From contig OZ253960.1 in NCBI GenBank assembly GCA_965267435.1, positions 5,890,001-5,954,000 on the forward strand: DNA of 64,000 nucleotides, given 5' to 3'. Below, piece after piece: positions 35,896 to 43,702 of the stretch. The notes beneath the pieces were generated by a model. It saw nothing but the letters and a program-made list of their open reading frames with translations. It was not told the origin of the DNA and searched no databases. Origin of the DNA: JAWPMT01 sp965267435 (GTDB taxonomy: Bacteria > Bacteroidota > Bacteroidia > Cytophagales > Cyclobacteriaceae). Both the position numbers and the translations under genes were made by a program. The first letter of the stretch is position 1. Every line of letters starts with the position of its first letter.

Positions 35896-36665
35896 CGACG
35901 ATTTTTCCTTTTGAAGTAACTGGGTCCACCTTCAAAGGTGACAAAAAAGGTAAAATTGTGAAAAATAAGTTTCTCAATCGGAGCATTGAACTCATTGATG
36001 TCTTCTTGTATCATATTGCGAAAGCCCCAGGAATACCGAAGCTCCGGGGAAAACTTGAACAGCGGAAAGTAGAGGTCGAACCCCACGCCACTCTCGACAG
36101 CGATGGACCAGTTCTTTGTTTCCAATGTTTCGATGTCCGCTTGTTCGTCTCCCTTCGCCGCGGCCTCCAATGATGGATTCACCCCGAGCACCAGATACAT
36201 CGCCGTATTCCTACGCCGCTGGCTTTTGTACTTGAAGACGAGAGGTATCTCGAGGAAGGTGGCATCCTTGAACATCGTGAAGGAGGTGCCATTGGTATAG
36301 CGGTACTTCAGTTCGTTTTCATAAAGACCGAAAGTGGGCAACACCCGAAAGTCCAGGTACTGCCACAAGTGGAAGTTGACCACAAACCCCACCTTGAACC
36401 CGGCCAATGGCCGATTGACAATGGAGTGCAGTGTATCAAAAGAGGGGGTTACAAACGCGTCGCGGTACTTGAAGACGTATTTTGAAGAATGTACTCCCAA
36501 TGCAAACCCATAGTGGATCCGCTCTTCGTCATAGTTAATGAGGTTCTCAGTACGCCGATTTGGGTTTTGTGCAGATGCGACTACCCCAACCAGCAGGAAG
36601 AGACTCAGTAAGCCTATTTTGAGCCTGTGTAGATCGAGCTTATACCGAAGGTTTGGGGTATACAT
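35892..36665 (-). CDS. porT: PorT family outer membrane protein (type IX secretion)
   Basis: 257 residues. A signal segment (about 15-35: LKIGLLSLFLLVGVVASAQ) and then eight or so amphipathic beta strands of a barrel. The pattern GVHSSKYVFKY, VGFVVNFHLW, EIPLVFKYKS and EGGPSYFKRKNRR end is that of PorT, a component required for type IX secretion and gliding in Bacteroidota. The ubiE-porT order is conserved in related genomes and is kept here. Its annotated start overlaps the end of ubiE by 52 bases, so a later start is possible. Confidence 0.85.
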   Translation of the reverse strand: MYTPNLRYKLDLHRLKIGLLSLFLLVGVVASAQNPNRRTENLINYDEERIHYGFALGVHSSKYVFKYRDAFVTPSFDTLHSIVNRPLAGFKVGFVVNFHLWQYLDFRVLPTFGLYENELKYRYTNGTSFTMFKDATFLEIPLVFKYKSQRRRNTAMYLVLGVNPSLEAAAKGDEQADIETLETKNWSIAVESGVGFDLYFPLFKFSPELRYSWGFRNMIQEDINEFNAPIEKLIFHNFTFFVTFEGGPSYFKRKNRR

Positions 36666-37336
36666 TGAGTGTTTTGAAATCCAATTCTACTGAGAATATT
36701 TAAGAAATTTTGGCCATCAGGGAATTCTTTTACCGAGTCTGGCAGGTACGTGTAGGCGGCTTGATCATTGGATACCATCCTACCTATCACTGGCAGTATG
36801 TGCTTGAAATAGAAATTGTAAAGTTGCTTAAATGGGAAGGTATTCGGCTTGGAAAATTCCAATATGACGACTTTGCCTCCTGGACTTAGTACCCGATACA
36901 TATCCTCCAATCCCCTCTCCAGATTTTCAAAATTCCGCACACCAAAGGCAACGATTACTGCGTCGAATTTATTGTCTTCAAAGCGGAGGCCCTCGGAGTC
37001 GCCACTTACTAGCTCAATGCGATCGTCCAGCTTTTTCCGGATCATTTTCTTCCTGCCCATTTCCAGCATCCCTTCGGAGATGTCAACACCGATCACTCGC
37101 TCCGGACCTGCAGCCAGCGCCTCGACCGCAAAGTCACCGGTCCCTGTTGCTACATCCAAGATCAGCTTCGGCGACATGCCCTTCAGCTCGCGGATTGCCC
37201 GCTTGCGCCATAGGATATCGATGCCCAAACTCAGGAAGTGATTGAGAAAATCGTATCGGCCACTGATGTTGTCGAACATTTGAGCTACCTGCTCCTTCTT
37301 CGATCCTTGTTGCTCCTTGTAAGGTAGTACCGCCAT
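36614..37336 (-). CDS. ubiE: Demethylmenaquinone methyltransferase (UbiE/MenG)
   Basis: 240 residues from the ATG at 37336 (the open frame extends 27 residues upstream without family similarity). SAM domain ILDVATGTGDFAVEAL, and the UbiE signatures YDFLNHFLSLGIDILWRKRAI and FGVRNFENLERGLEDMYRVLSPGGKVVILEFSKP. It makes menaquinone in the last step. The family covers ubiquinone as well; Bacteroidota have menaquinone. Its 3' end overlaps porT. Confidence 0.95.
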   Translation of the reverse strand: MAVLPYKEQQGSKKEQVAQMFDNISGRYDFLNHFLSLGIDILWRKRAIRELKGMSPKLILDVATGTGDFAVEALAAGPERVIGVDISEGMLEMGRKKMIRKKLDDRIELVSGDSEGLRFEDNKFDAVIVAFGVRNFENLERGLEDMYRVLSPGGKVVILEFSKPNTFPFKQLYNFYFKHILPVIGRMVSNDQAAYTYLPDSVKEFPDGQNFLNILSRIGFQNTQCIPQTFGISSIYTGSK

Positions 37337-37460
37337 AGTCTGTGCAATATTAGTCGGAATAACGCACCCCATAGCGGATATGTTAAAGGAAAGATGGGGA
37401 TGTCTTTTGTACTCCAAACCACCACTTTACTTTCGCTGTCATGTCAAGACCTGGTGACAC

Positions 37461-38312
37461 ATGACCTTCTTCAGACCTCTAGTTGCGATTTGCCTCTCCA
37501 TGAACGTGTGCTCGTCACTGTTGGCCCAGGAGCTCACAACGCGGCAGCAGGATAGCTTGTACATCTTGCAGGTGGAGGGTGAGCAGAAGCCTGACAAGGT
37601 TCTGCATGCCGAGCCTCTTTTTATTGATCTCATCCGGGATCTTGGCGCCCGAAAGGGGGAGAAGGAGTGGAACATAGGCATGGGACTCACGGACAACACG
37701 ACGTTCGACGAGTACGAAGTATTTGTGGAATATGAGTTTGCCCCTGTTGATCGGTTGGGATTTGAGATTGAAATGCCATTTCTACTCTTCTCCGGGATCA
37801 GTGACGTATCAGCAGACTCCATTCCGCCCAATAGGATTGAGAGCTTGAAGCTCGCCGCGCAATGGTCTTTTTATGTCAATAAGTCCCAAGCGACTTCCAT
37901 GGCCCTGGGATATCTTAACGAACTCGAGATATCCGACTTTGACAATTTTGGTGACCCCCTGATCACTGGCAATATTTTCAATCCCTTCTTCGTCGCTGCC
38001 AAAAGATGGGGCAATCTTTTTCACACATTGGTCTACACGGGTCCTTTATTGCATCAGCATCGGGGTGAAGACAAGCTTGACTTCGAATATGAAGTCAATA
38101 CGAACTTGCACTTCATGCTGTCGCAGTCGCGGAATTTTCTCGGCGTGGAATTCAACAAGGTTTTTGATGAAGGTGATTTTGACATGGTCATACGGCCGCA
38201 GATGCGATTGGAGATCAGTGAGCACTTTCTCATCGGGATCGTCACTGGCATACCTGTAAGCCGGGAGAATGAGCGGCTGAGTGCTTTTGCCAGACTTATC
38301 TGGGAGCCCTAA
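37461..38312 (+). CDS. Secreted hypothetical protein, outer membrane beta-barrel-like
   Basis: 283 residues with signal peptide (cleavage after SSLLA). The segment HAEPLFIDLIRDLGARKGEKEW near residues 50-71 is strikingly conserved-looking in Bacteroidota proteins of unknown function; after it come alternating beta strands (EVFVEYEFAPVDRLGFEIEMPF, LHFMLSQSRNFLGVEF) that suggest a barrel. It ends with LIWEP, an aromatic-containing final strand. The gene overlaps the frame preceding engB only outside the true engB start. Function unknown; a transporter-like porin is a guess. Confidence 0.7.
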   Translation: MTFFRPLVAICLSMNVCSSLLAQELTTRQQDSLYILQVEGEQKPDKVLHAEPLFIDLIRDLGARKGEKEWNIGMGLTDNTTFDEYEVFVEYEFAPVDRLGFEIEMPFLLFSGISDVSADSIPPNRIESLKLAAQWSFYVNKSQATSMALGYLNELEISDFDNFGDPLITGNIFNPFFVAAKRWGNLFHTLVYTGPLLHQHRGEDKLDFEYEVNTNLHFMLSQSRNFLGVEFNKVFDEGDFDMVIRPQMRLEISEHFLIGIVTGIPVSRENERLSAFARLIWEP

Positions 38313-38337
38313 TCGGCAGGGCGGCTACCTTTGCGCC

Positions 38338-38940
38338 ATGGCGAAGATCAAAACGGCCGTTTTTGAGAAGAGCAGTTCCAAGCTGGCAGAGTGTCCCAAT
38401 ACCCATCTGCCGGAGTATGCCTTCATAGGGCGATCGAATGTGGGTAAGTCTTCCTTGATCAACCTATTGACTAACAACAAGAAACTGGCCAAGACCTCCG
38501 GCAGGCCTGGCAAGACACAGTTGATCAATCACTTTCTGATTGATGGCAAGTGGTACCTCGTGGACCTCCCGGGTTACGGCTGGGCGCAGGTGAGCAAGAC
38601 CGCCAAGGCCAAGTGGAAGAAGATGATCGAGAACTACCTGACCCAAAGGACCAATCTTGTGAATGTGTTCGTCTTGCTGGATTCGCGCCACCCACCCCAG
38701 ACCATCGACCTCGAATTCATGCAGTGGCTTGGTAGCAACGGTATCCCCTTTGCGATGGTCTTCACCAAGGTTGACAAGCAGTCGAAGAATCAGACGCAAT
38801 CCAACATTGCCAACTACCGGAAGACCATGCTCAAACAATGGGAATCCTTACCCCCAATTTTCACCTCATCTATCGTTTCTGGGGAAGGGCTCGATATCGT
38901 TGACTACGTAGTTAATCTGAATCAAACCGCATTTACCTAA
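38338..38940 (+). CDS. engB: Ribosome biogenesis GTPase EngB
   Basis: 200 residues from the ATG at 38338. G1 GRSNVGKSS (31-39), G2 with SGRPGKTQ, G3 DLPGYGWA, G4 TKVDK, G5 SSIVSGEG. This is YihA/YsxC, an essential GTPase for the large ribosomal subunit. The 20 residues upstream in the open frame are not family-like. It follows the barrel-like gene after 25 bases. Confidence 0.95.
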   Translation: MAKIKTAVFEKSSSKLAECPNTHLPEYAFIGRSNVGKSSLINLLTNNKKLAKTSGRPGKTQLINHFLIDGKWYLVDLPGYGWAQVSKTAKAKWKKMIENYLTQRTNLVNVFVLLDSRHPPQTIDLEFMQWLGSNGIPFAMVFTKVDKQSKNQTQSNIANYRKTMLKQWESLPPIFTSSIVSGEGLDIVDYVVNLNQTAFT

Positions 38941-39002
38941 ATTCGGGAACGATTGTTGCCAATATTCAATATTTACCGAGATATTCGCAATACAAGCTAA
39001 TC

Positions 39003-39027
39003 GACCCCTCACTGCGGGTCTACTTTT
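39003..39027 (+). terminator. Weak terminator-like hairpin after engB
   Basis: GACCC (39003-39007) and GGGTC (39016-39020) can pair, followed by TACTTTTT. The stem is only five pairs, so it could also be a leader element of the next gene. Confidence 0.3.
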
Positions 39028-39044
39028 TCAGAAAAGAGGATTAC

Positions 39045-39467
39045 ATGCCAGGAGAAGGAAAGAAAGCCAAGGAGTTCACTATCCTATACGTAGATGACGA
39101 AGCCCCGAATCTTCGAGGTTTTAAGTCAGCCTTTCGTCGATTGTACCATGTGCTGGTAGCAGATGGACCAGAGCCGGCGTTGGAAATCGTGAAGAGCACC
39201 AAGATCGATCTCGTAGTGACCGATCACAGAATGCCGGATATGGTGGGAACTGACCTCCTTCGTCAGGTCCACGAATACGATCCTGAGATCAAGCGAATGA
39301 TCCTGAGCGGATTCATCAAAAGACATGAGTTGGATGAAGCGGTTGGTAGCTTTGGTATACATGAATTTGTTACCAAGCCGTGGGATTTTGACGATATGCT
39401 CGAAATTTTTGAGCGACTCCTCAGAACCAATCCTGAGGTAAAGAAGTTCTCAACGGCCCCACAGTAG
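39045..39467 (+). CDS. Single-domain response regulator
   Basis: 140 residues, receiver domain only. Acidic pocket LYVDDEAPN (Asp17, Asp18), phosphoacceptor Asp60 in LVVTDHRMPD, the Ser/Thr in MILSGF and Lys in FVTKPWDFDDML. There is no output domain, so it works through protein contacts or in a phosphorelay. The pattern near the lysine (TKPWD) is of receivers attached to HD-GYP or RpfG proteins, but here none is present. Its kinase is not next to it. Confidence 0.9.
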   Translation: MPGEGKKAKEFTILYVDDEAPNLRGFKSAFRRLYHVLVADGPEPALEIVKSTKIDLVVTDHRMPDMVGTDLLRQVHEYDPEIKRMILSGFIKRHELDEAVGSFGIHEFVTKPWDFDDMLEIFERLLRTNPEVKKFSTAPQ

Positions 39468-40053
39468 CCTTCCTCATTCTTGTGACCTGACGCCTGGCAG
39501 ACTCATGCCGGTGGTTGGAAAAATTACCGTGAAGTAGGTATTGTACTTCAGGCGGTTGTTTTGTTATTTTGGTATTACTGAAACCCATTTAACCGCCAAG
39601 TATGAAACTCATAAAACTACTTTTGCTCCTTGTCGGAGCTGTCTTGACCAGCGTCCTTCTTCCCAAAATCTTGAAGCCTCGAAAGCAGCGATTGTACAAA
39701 AGCGCAGGTCGCTACGCCTTCTTGTAAAAACGAACGTCTTTACGGTGAAACTGTCGGCGGAATCTCTTCGCTGACATCAATCTATTTCTATACGTCCTGT
39801 ATTGGGAACTGTTTATTTCCCATGATTAGCGGTTGAGAAGAGTGATAACCGGAAGGTTCTTGCCGCAAATTTCTCAGGCTGGCCTTATACGAACGCCTCT
39901 GTCAAAGGTTGGACTGTCCGTGTAGGTGCATTCTCGTCCCAATTCTGTACACCATAGTGATGTTACATTATTGTAAGGTGTTGATTTTCAGTTTTTTAAT
40001 TTTTTGGGCCTGGATTTGTTACGGGTGGGTCAAAGTCAAAACTCAAAATTATT
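39468..40053 (+). other. Gene-poor stretch with small ORF and broken frames
   Basis: 586 bases without a convincing full gene. It holds the small ORF at 39602. Downstream, readable peptide stretches appear in different frames: SCKNERLYGETVGGIS from 39720 and AANFSGWPYTNASVKGWTV up to a stop at 39957, with stops between, as if a gene for a small secreted protein had decayed. The last part is AT-rich and belongs to the leader of the gene at 40054. Confidence 0.4.
39602..39727 (+). CDS. Small hydrophobic peptide ORF or start of a broken secreted gene
   Basis: 41 codons, too short for most gene callers. It opens as a clean signal-peptide or single-membrane-segment sequence (MKLIKLLLLLVGAVLTSVLL) and then a basic tail (KPRKQR, YKSAGRYAFL). 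A possible promoter lies in front (TTG at 39541, 21 bases, TATTTTGG at 39565). It may be a real small membrane peptide, or the intact signal peptide of a gene that is frameshifted behind it. Confidence 0.4.
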   Translation: MKLIKLLLLLVGAVLTSVLLPKILKPRKQRLYKSAGRYAFL

Positions 40054-40455
40054 ATGCACATTAAGAAAGGTCTATTTGCAGTGGCCCTGGTGGCGACTGT
40101 ACTCACTGCACATGCAACAGGTCCAAAATTGGACAACAAGGACAAAGTCTTAGAAAAAGCCCGTAGCGCTGTAGCCTCCAACTATGACAACAGCTGGAAG
40201 GTCTTCGCACAGTCTGCTCAAATGGTGATTGCCAAGAAGGTGGCACTTGAGGAGGCAAAGGAATGGCTAGAGGCGTCGATCCTGATAAAGGAGACCCCTT
40301 ACAACCTCGAACTGATGGGCGACTACTACTACGCTGTTGGAGAAAATCGACAGGCGATGGACTTCTGGGTTCAGAGCATCATTCTGTTGAAAGAGACAGC
40401 TATCGCACCCAATACTGAAGAGCTACAGGCCAAAATCTGGAAAGCTCGCGGATAA
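40054..40455 (+). CDS. Small secreted helical protein
   Basis: 133 residues, not recognised. Signal peptide MHIKKGLFAVALVATVLTAHA. The remainder is helical with a TPR-like pair (VALEEAKEWLEASILIKET, YNLELMGDYYYAVGENRQAMDFWVQSIIL), so a short scaffold or binding protein is expected in the periplasm. It is monocistronic: AT-rich leader before it and a strong terminator 42 bases after the stop. Confidence 0.65.
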   Translation: MHIKKGLFAVALVATVLTAHATGPKLDNKDKVLEKARSAVASNYDNSWKVFAQSAQMVIAKKVALEEAKEWLEASILIKETPYNLELMGDYYYAVGENRQAMDFWVQSIILLKETAIAPNTEELQAKIWKARG

Positions 40456-40497
40456 AAGGACTTCATAATCTAAACTAAGTAGTAAAATGTTCGAAAG

Positions 40498-40527
40498 TGC
40501 TGTGATATCATCACAGCATTTTTTTTT
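40498..40527 (+). terminator. Strong intrinsic terminator
   Basis: TGCTGTGAT (40498-40506) pairs perfectly with ATCACAGCA (40510-40518), three-base loop, then nine T. It ends the gene at 40054. Confidence 0.88.
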
Positions 40528-40583
40528 GCCCAAAGTCCACCCCTCAACAGTGATAATTGATCAAATTCTTCGGTAATGATGCA

Positions 40584-40610
40584 TTTGATCCTCACTCTCC
40601 CTTAGTTTTG
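40584..40610 (+). promoter_or_regulatory. Candidate promoter for DUF5606 gene
   Basis: TTTG (40584-40587), 15 bases, then TAGTTTTG (40603-40610), matching the Bacteroidota TTTG / TAnnTTTG pair with a slightly short spacer. The start codon is 28 bases downstream. Confidence 0.45.
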
Positions 40611-40638
40611 CTGCGTTTTTAATCAGTGGTTGTCCATC

Positions 40639-41169
40639 ATGGAATTCAGCGATTTAGCATCAGTTAGCGGCAAAGGAGGTCTCTTTAAGGTAGTTTCACC
40701 TACAAGGAATGGAGTGATACTCGAGGCGCTCGATGAAACGAAAAAGAAGTTTATCGCAGGTATGCGGACGAAGGTCTCAGTGCTCTCGGACATTTCTATC
40801 TACACGATAGACGGAGAGGGATCCGTTCCTCTGGAGGATGTCATGAAGAAGATACATGAGGAGTTCGATGGCGACTCAGGACTGACAGGTAATAGTGATC
40901 CTGAGGAACTCAAGTCTTTCCTGAAACACGTCCTTCCCAACTATGACGATAGCAAAGTATATGTCTCCGACATAAAGAAGCTCGTCAACTGGTACAATAC
41001 GATTTCTGCCGACATGCCGGAGATCTTCGAGGCGAAGCCAGAAGCTGATGGTGATAATGCTTCCGAGGAGGCTGCTGCTGAAGCTCCCGCAGATGCCGAA
41101 AAGAAAGAGAAAAAGCCCGCAGCCTCCAAAAAGACTTCTGGGGCAAAGGGATCAAAAGCAGACAAATAA
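40639..41169 (+). CDS. DUF5606 domain protein
   Basis: 176 residues. The N-terminal 135 residues have the DUF5606 pattern: LASVSGKGGLFKVVSPTRNG, LEALDETKKKF, KVSVLSDISIYT, FLKHVLPNYD, VYVSDIKKLVNWY. The tail is low complexity, rich in Ala, Glu, Pro and Lys, ending in KGSKADK. The first domain looks like a Tudor/SH3-like barrel in its beta content, but the function of the family is unknown. It is widespread in Bacteroidota. The tail overlaps nothing and stops four bases from the convergent next gene. Confidence 0.82.
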   Translation: MEFSDLASVSGKGGLFKVVSPTRNGVILEALDETKKKFIAGMRTKVSVLSDISIYTIDGEGSVPLEDVMKKIHEEFDGDSGLTGNSDPEELKSFLKHVLPNYDDSKVYVSDIKKLVNWYNTISADMPEIFEAKPEADGDNASEEAAAEAPADAEKKEKKPAASKKTSGAKGSKADK

Positions 41170-41172
41170 GTC

Positions 41173-41655
41173 CTATTCGAACTGGGCCTTGACTTCGTCC
41201 GGTACGACGCAGTCGTCCTTTCTTCGCGTATCTACCAGATGAAATACCTTCCAGCCCTCATTGGTATCGATGAGGTGAAAGGCGTCCACCCCACAGTGGT
41301 GGAAGTCGTTGCCGAGATAGAAGGCATAGTCTACCCATACAGAAGCTAACGGTCCATCGATTGCGATCTGTTCATTCCAGATGGGCTCATTGAAAGGGGC
41401 AGGTTTCTCACCATTGACTGCGTCTACGAACTTGTCCAGTGAGCCCTGCCTTTTTTGCACATTCCCTTCCTCATCTTCATACACGGTAAACATCGTGGCA
41501 TCTTCGGTGAATGCCGCTCGTACCATTTCACCGTTGTCGGTAGCCATGCCAGTAAAGATGCTTTGTACTACGGCCAGTACTTCATCCTGTTGAGCTTGCG
41601 CAGAAGTGAATGACAAAATAAGCAGTAGCTTGAGTGAAGTTCGCAGCAGTTTCAT
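41173..41655 (-). CDS. Secreted NTF2-like (SnoaL/DUF4440-type) protein
   Basis: 160 residues with a signal peptide (LLRTSLKLLLILSFTSAQA). The mature part is one NTF2-like cone: helix with VLAVVQSIFTGMATDNGEMV, then FTEDATMF, the strand ASVWVDYAFYL and GWKVFHLVDTRR. Such folds bind small molecules or act as weak isomerases; no catalytic residues are evident. It starts 8 bases from the start of the divergent gene at 41663. Confidence 0.75.
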   Translation of the reverse strand: MKLLRTSLKLLLILSFTSAQAQQDEVLAVVQSIFTGMATDNGEMVRAAFTEDATMFTVYEDEEGNVQKRQGSLDKFVDAVNGEKPAPFNEPIWNEQIAIDGPLASVWVDYAFYLGNDFHHCGVDAFHLIDTNEGWKVFHLVDTRRKDDCVVPDEVKAQFE

Positions 41656-41662
41656 AGGTAGG

Positions 41663-41977
41663 ATGGATCAATTGTTACTTCAAGAGAGTTATGAACTTAT
41701 CAAAAAGCACCTCCCTGTCGAAGGAAATTATGACGATGGCCCCGATACGACCTTCGATCGGTTGCATGCATGGTTGACAAAGGAGATACAGGTACTTCTT
41801 GATACAGATTTCAATGCGTTGCTCAATGCCTTGTATCGAATCGATGTCCAGGAAGTCCGCGTTAGAGAAATCATCGAATTGGGGGATCCGGACCTGGTAG
41901 CACCTGAGCTCGCAAGAGTGGTACTGCACCGCCAAATTCAAAAAGTGGACACCCGCAGGAAATACTCCTCCGGCTAA
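41663..41977 (+). CDS. Small hypothetical protein
   Basis: 104 residues from the ATG at 41663. No signal, one domain, all alpha: YELIKKHLPVEGNY, FDRLHAWLTKEIQVLLDTDFNALLNALYRIDV, REIIELGDPDLVAPELARVVLHRQ. The family is not recognised, although the phrase LNALYRIDVQE looks like a conserved small Bacteroidota protein. It starts divergently, with seven bases to the NTF2-like start, so promoters must lie in one another's coding sequence. Confidence 0.6.
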   Translation: MDQLLLQESYELIKKHLPVEGNYDDGPDTTFDRLHAWLTKEIQVLLDTDFNALLNALYRIDVQEVRVREIIELGDPDLVAPELARVVLHRQIQKVDTRRKYSSG

Positions 41978-42027
41978 ATTGAGCGCGGGTCACCGACAAT
42001 TGGCCCAAAAGCCTTATCTTCCAATTC

Positions 42028-42897
42028 GTGGTTACTGCAGTAGTCATAATTCTTACAGCGTACGTCGCAGTCAATTTCGTCGTCTATTTCTGGCAAGAGA
42101 AGTTTCTTTTCAAGCCTGAAAAGCTTCCAACAGACTTTGAATTCAAATACCCGGACCTCCCTTTCATGGAGTACAATCTGGAGACGGTGCCGGGGGTCAA
42201 TATCAATGGCGTCCATTTTTGCCTCGACAAGCCCAAGGGGGTGGTGTTGTATCTCAAGGGCAACTCACGTTCGATCAAGGGCTGGGGAAGGTTTGCCGTC
42301 GACTTTACGCGCCTGGGCTATGATGTGATCATGATTGACTACCGAGGCTTTGGCAAGAGCACAGGGAAGAGGTCCGAGGCGGGTATCAAAGAGGACCTTC
42401 AGTTCATCTACGATGAGATGAAAAAGCAGGTGGATGAGAAATATATCATTGTCTACGGCAGGTCCCTGGGTTCGGGATTCGCCGCCAAACTCGCCAGCAC
42501 CAACAATCCGCGGATGCTCATCCTGGAGTCACCCTATTATAGCCTGAAGAGGGTCACCAAGCGATATGTGCCTTTTTTGCCTTTGTCATTGATCCTGAGA
42601 TTTCCTATTCCCACGTACAAGTGGCTGAAGTATGTGAAATGCCCCATCAAGATCATTCACGGTACCAATGACAAGCTTATCCCCTACAAGACCGCAGTCA
42701 AACTATCAAGGATCAACCCTGAGAATACAAGGCTCTACTCTATCATAGGCGCCGGGCATAATAACCTTTATACTAAAGAGGAATATCATCGTATGTTGGA
42801 CGAAATTCTCAATTCAAAGCAACTCCAGACCATCGACCCTGATGAGACGAGCCTCAACTTCAGCCGTAAAGGGGATAAGAAACAGGTGGTTCTCTGA
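42028..42897 (+). CDS. Membrane-anchored alpha/beta hydrolase (ABHD13/BEM46-like), copy 1
   Basis: 289 residues from GTG. A single N-terminal membrane segment (about 3-22) and then the hydrolase: LYLKGNSRSI (oxyanion region), IDYRGFGKSTG, nucleophile serine in YGRSLGSGFAA, the acid in IIHGTNDKLIP and the histidine in GAGHNNL. The family of serine hydrolases has unknown substrates; a lipid or peptide hydrolase near the membrane is plausible. Together with the next gene (about 40 percent similar by eye) it is a tandem duplicate. Confidence 0.82.
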   Translation: MVTAVVIILTAYVAVNFVVYFWQEKFLFKPEKLPTDFEFKYPDLPFMEYNLETVPGVNINGVHFCLDKPKGVVLYLKGNSRSIKGWGRFAVDFTRLGYDVIMIDYRGFGKSTGKRSEAGIKEDLQFIYDEMKKQVDEKYIIVYGRSLGSGFAAKLASTNNPRMLILESPYYSLKRVTKRYVPFLPLSLILRFPIPTYKWLKYVKCPIKIIHGTNDKLIPYKTAVKLSRINPENTRLYSIIGAGHNNLYTKEEYHRMLDEILNSKQLQTIDPDETSLNFSRKGDKKQVVL

Positions 42898-42898
42898 T

Positions 42899-43702
42899 AT
42901 GCTGCAAGTAGCTCTCCTGCTATTCATTGGTTTGTATCTCATCACCACGGCGGTGCTTTATGTCACGCAAGAGAAGTTCATTTTTCGCGGTGTACCGATC
43001 CCGCAGGATTTCCAATACGAGTTTTCTGCCAGGCACGAAGAACGATTCATCACCATGCCGGATGGCGCGGTGATCAATGCACTCTATTTTACTAGCGACG
43101 AGCGCCGGGGTGTGATCTTTTACAACCACGGCAATGGCGGTGAGCTGCCGCGATGGGGAGAGATCTCCTACTTCTTTCTCGAGCTGGGATATGATGTATT
43201 CGTCTACGACTATCGAGGCTACGGCAAGAGCACCGGGCAACGGAGTGAATCTCTCCTCCTGGAGGATGCCCAGTTGCTGTATGATCATGTCAAAAGAGAT
43301 TGGGCGGAGTCACAGATCATTGTGTACGGTCGGTCCTTGGGTTCAGGTCCTGCCAGTTATGTTGCCGGAAAAAACAACCCCCACAAGCTTATCCTGGAGA
43401 CTCCATTTTATAGCCTCCGCGACGTCGCTGGTCGCTACTTCCCTTTTTTCCCGTTTGTGCATTTGATCAGGTATCCATTTCGAAATGCCCATCATCTCAC
43501 CTCCGCCACGACGGACATTCACATCTTCCACGGCACATCAGACATGGTGGTGCCTATCGCTTCAGGCAAGAGACTACATCGGGCCTTGAATCCCGAAAAG
43601 GCACATTTTCACGTGGTGCATGGTGCTACACACCACAACCTGTTACAGTTTCGGGAATACAGGACAGGAGTCCAGGAGATCCTCAAAGCGGACGTTAGTT
43701 AG
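42899..43702 (+). CDS. Membrane-anchored alpha/beta hydrolase, copy 2
   Basis: 267 residues from ATG at 42899, one base after the stop of copy 1. Same plan: N-terminal segment (MLQVALLLFIGLYLITTAVLY), FYNHGNGGELPRW, YDYRGYGKSTGQRSE, nucleophile in YGRSLGSGPAS, acid in FHGTSDMVVP, histidine in GATHHNLL. It shares HGN and YGRSLGSG blocks with copy 1, so a duplication within the operon is clear. Its last eight bases overlap the convergent DUF3179 gene. Confidence 0.82.
   Translation: MLQVALLLFIGLYLITTAVLYVTQEKFIFRGVPIPQDFQYEFSARHEERFITMPDGAVINALYFTSDERRGVIFYNHGNGGELPRWGEISYFFLELGYDVFVYDYRGYGKSTGQRSESLLLEDAQLLYDHVKRDWAESQIIVYGRSLGSGPASYVAGKNNPHKLILETPFYSLRDVAGRYFPFFPFVHLIRYPFRNAHHLTSATTDIHIFHGTSDMVVPIASGKRLHRALNPEKAHFHVVHGATHHNLLQFREYRTGVQEILKADVS

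Noticed and set aside
37439..37831. 130-residue minus-strand frame
   Set aside because: It is opposite the signal peptide and conserved block of the plus-strand barrel-like gene.
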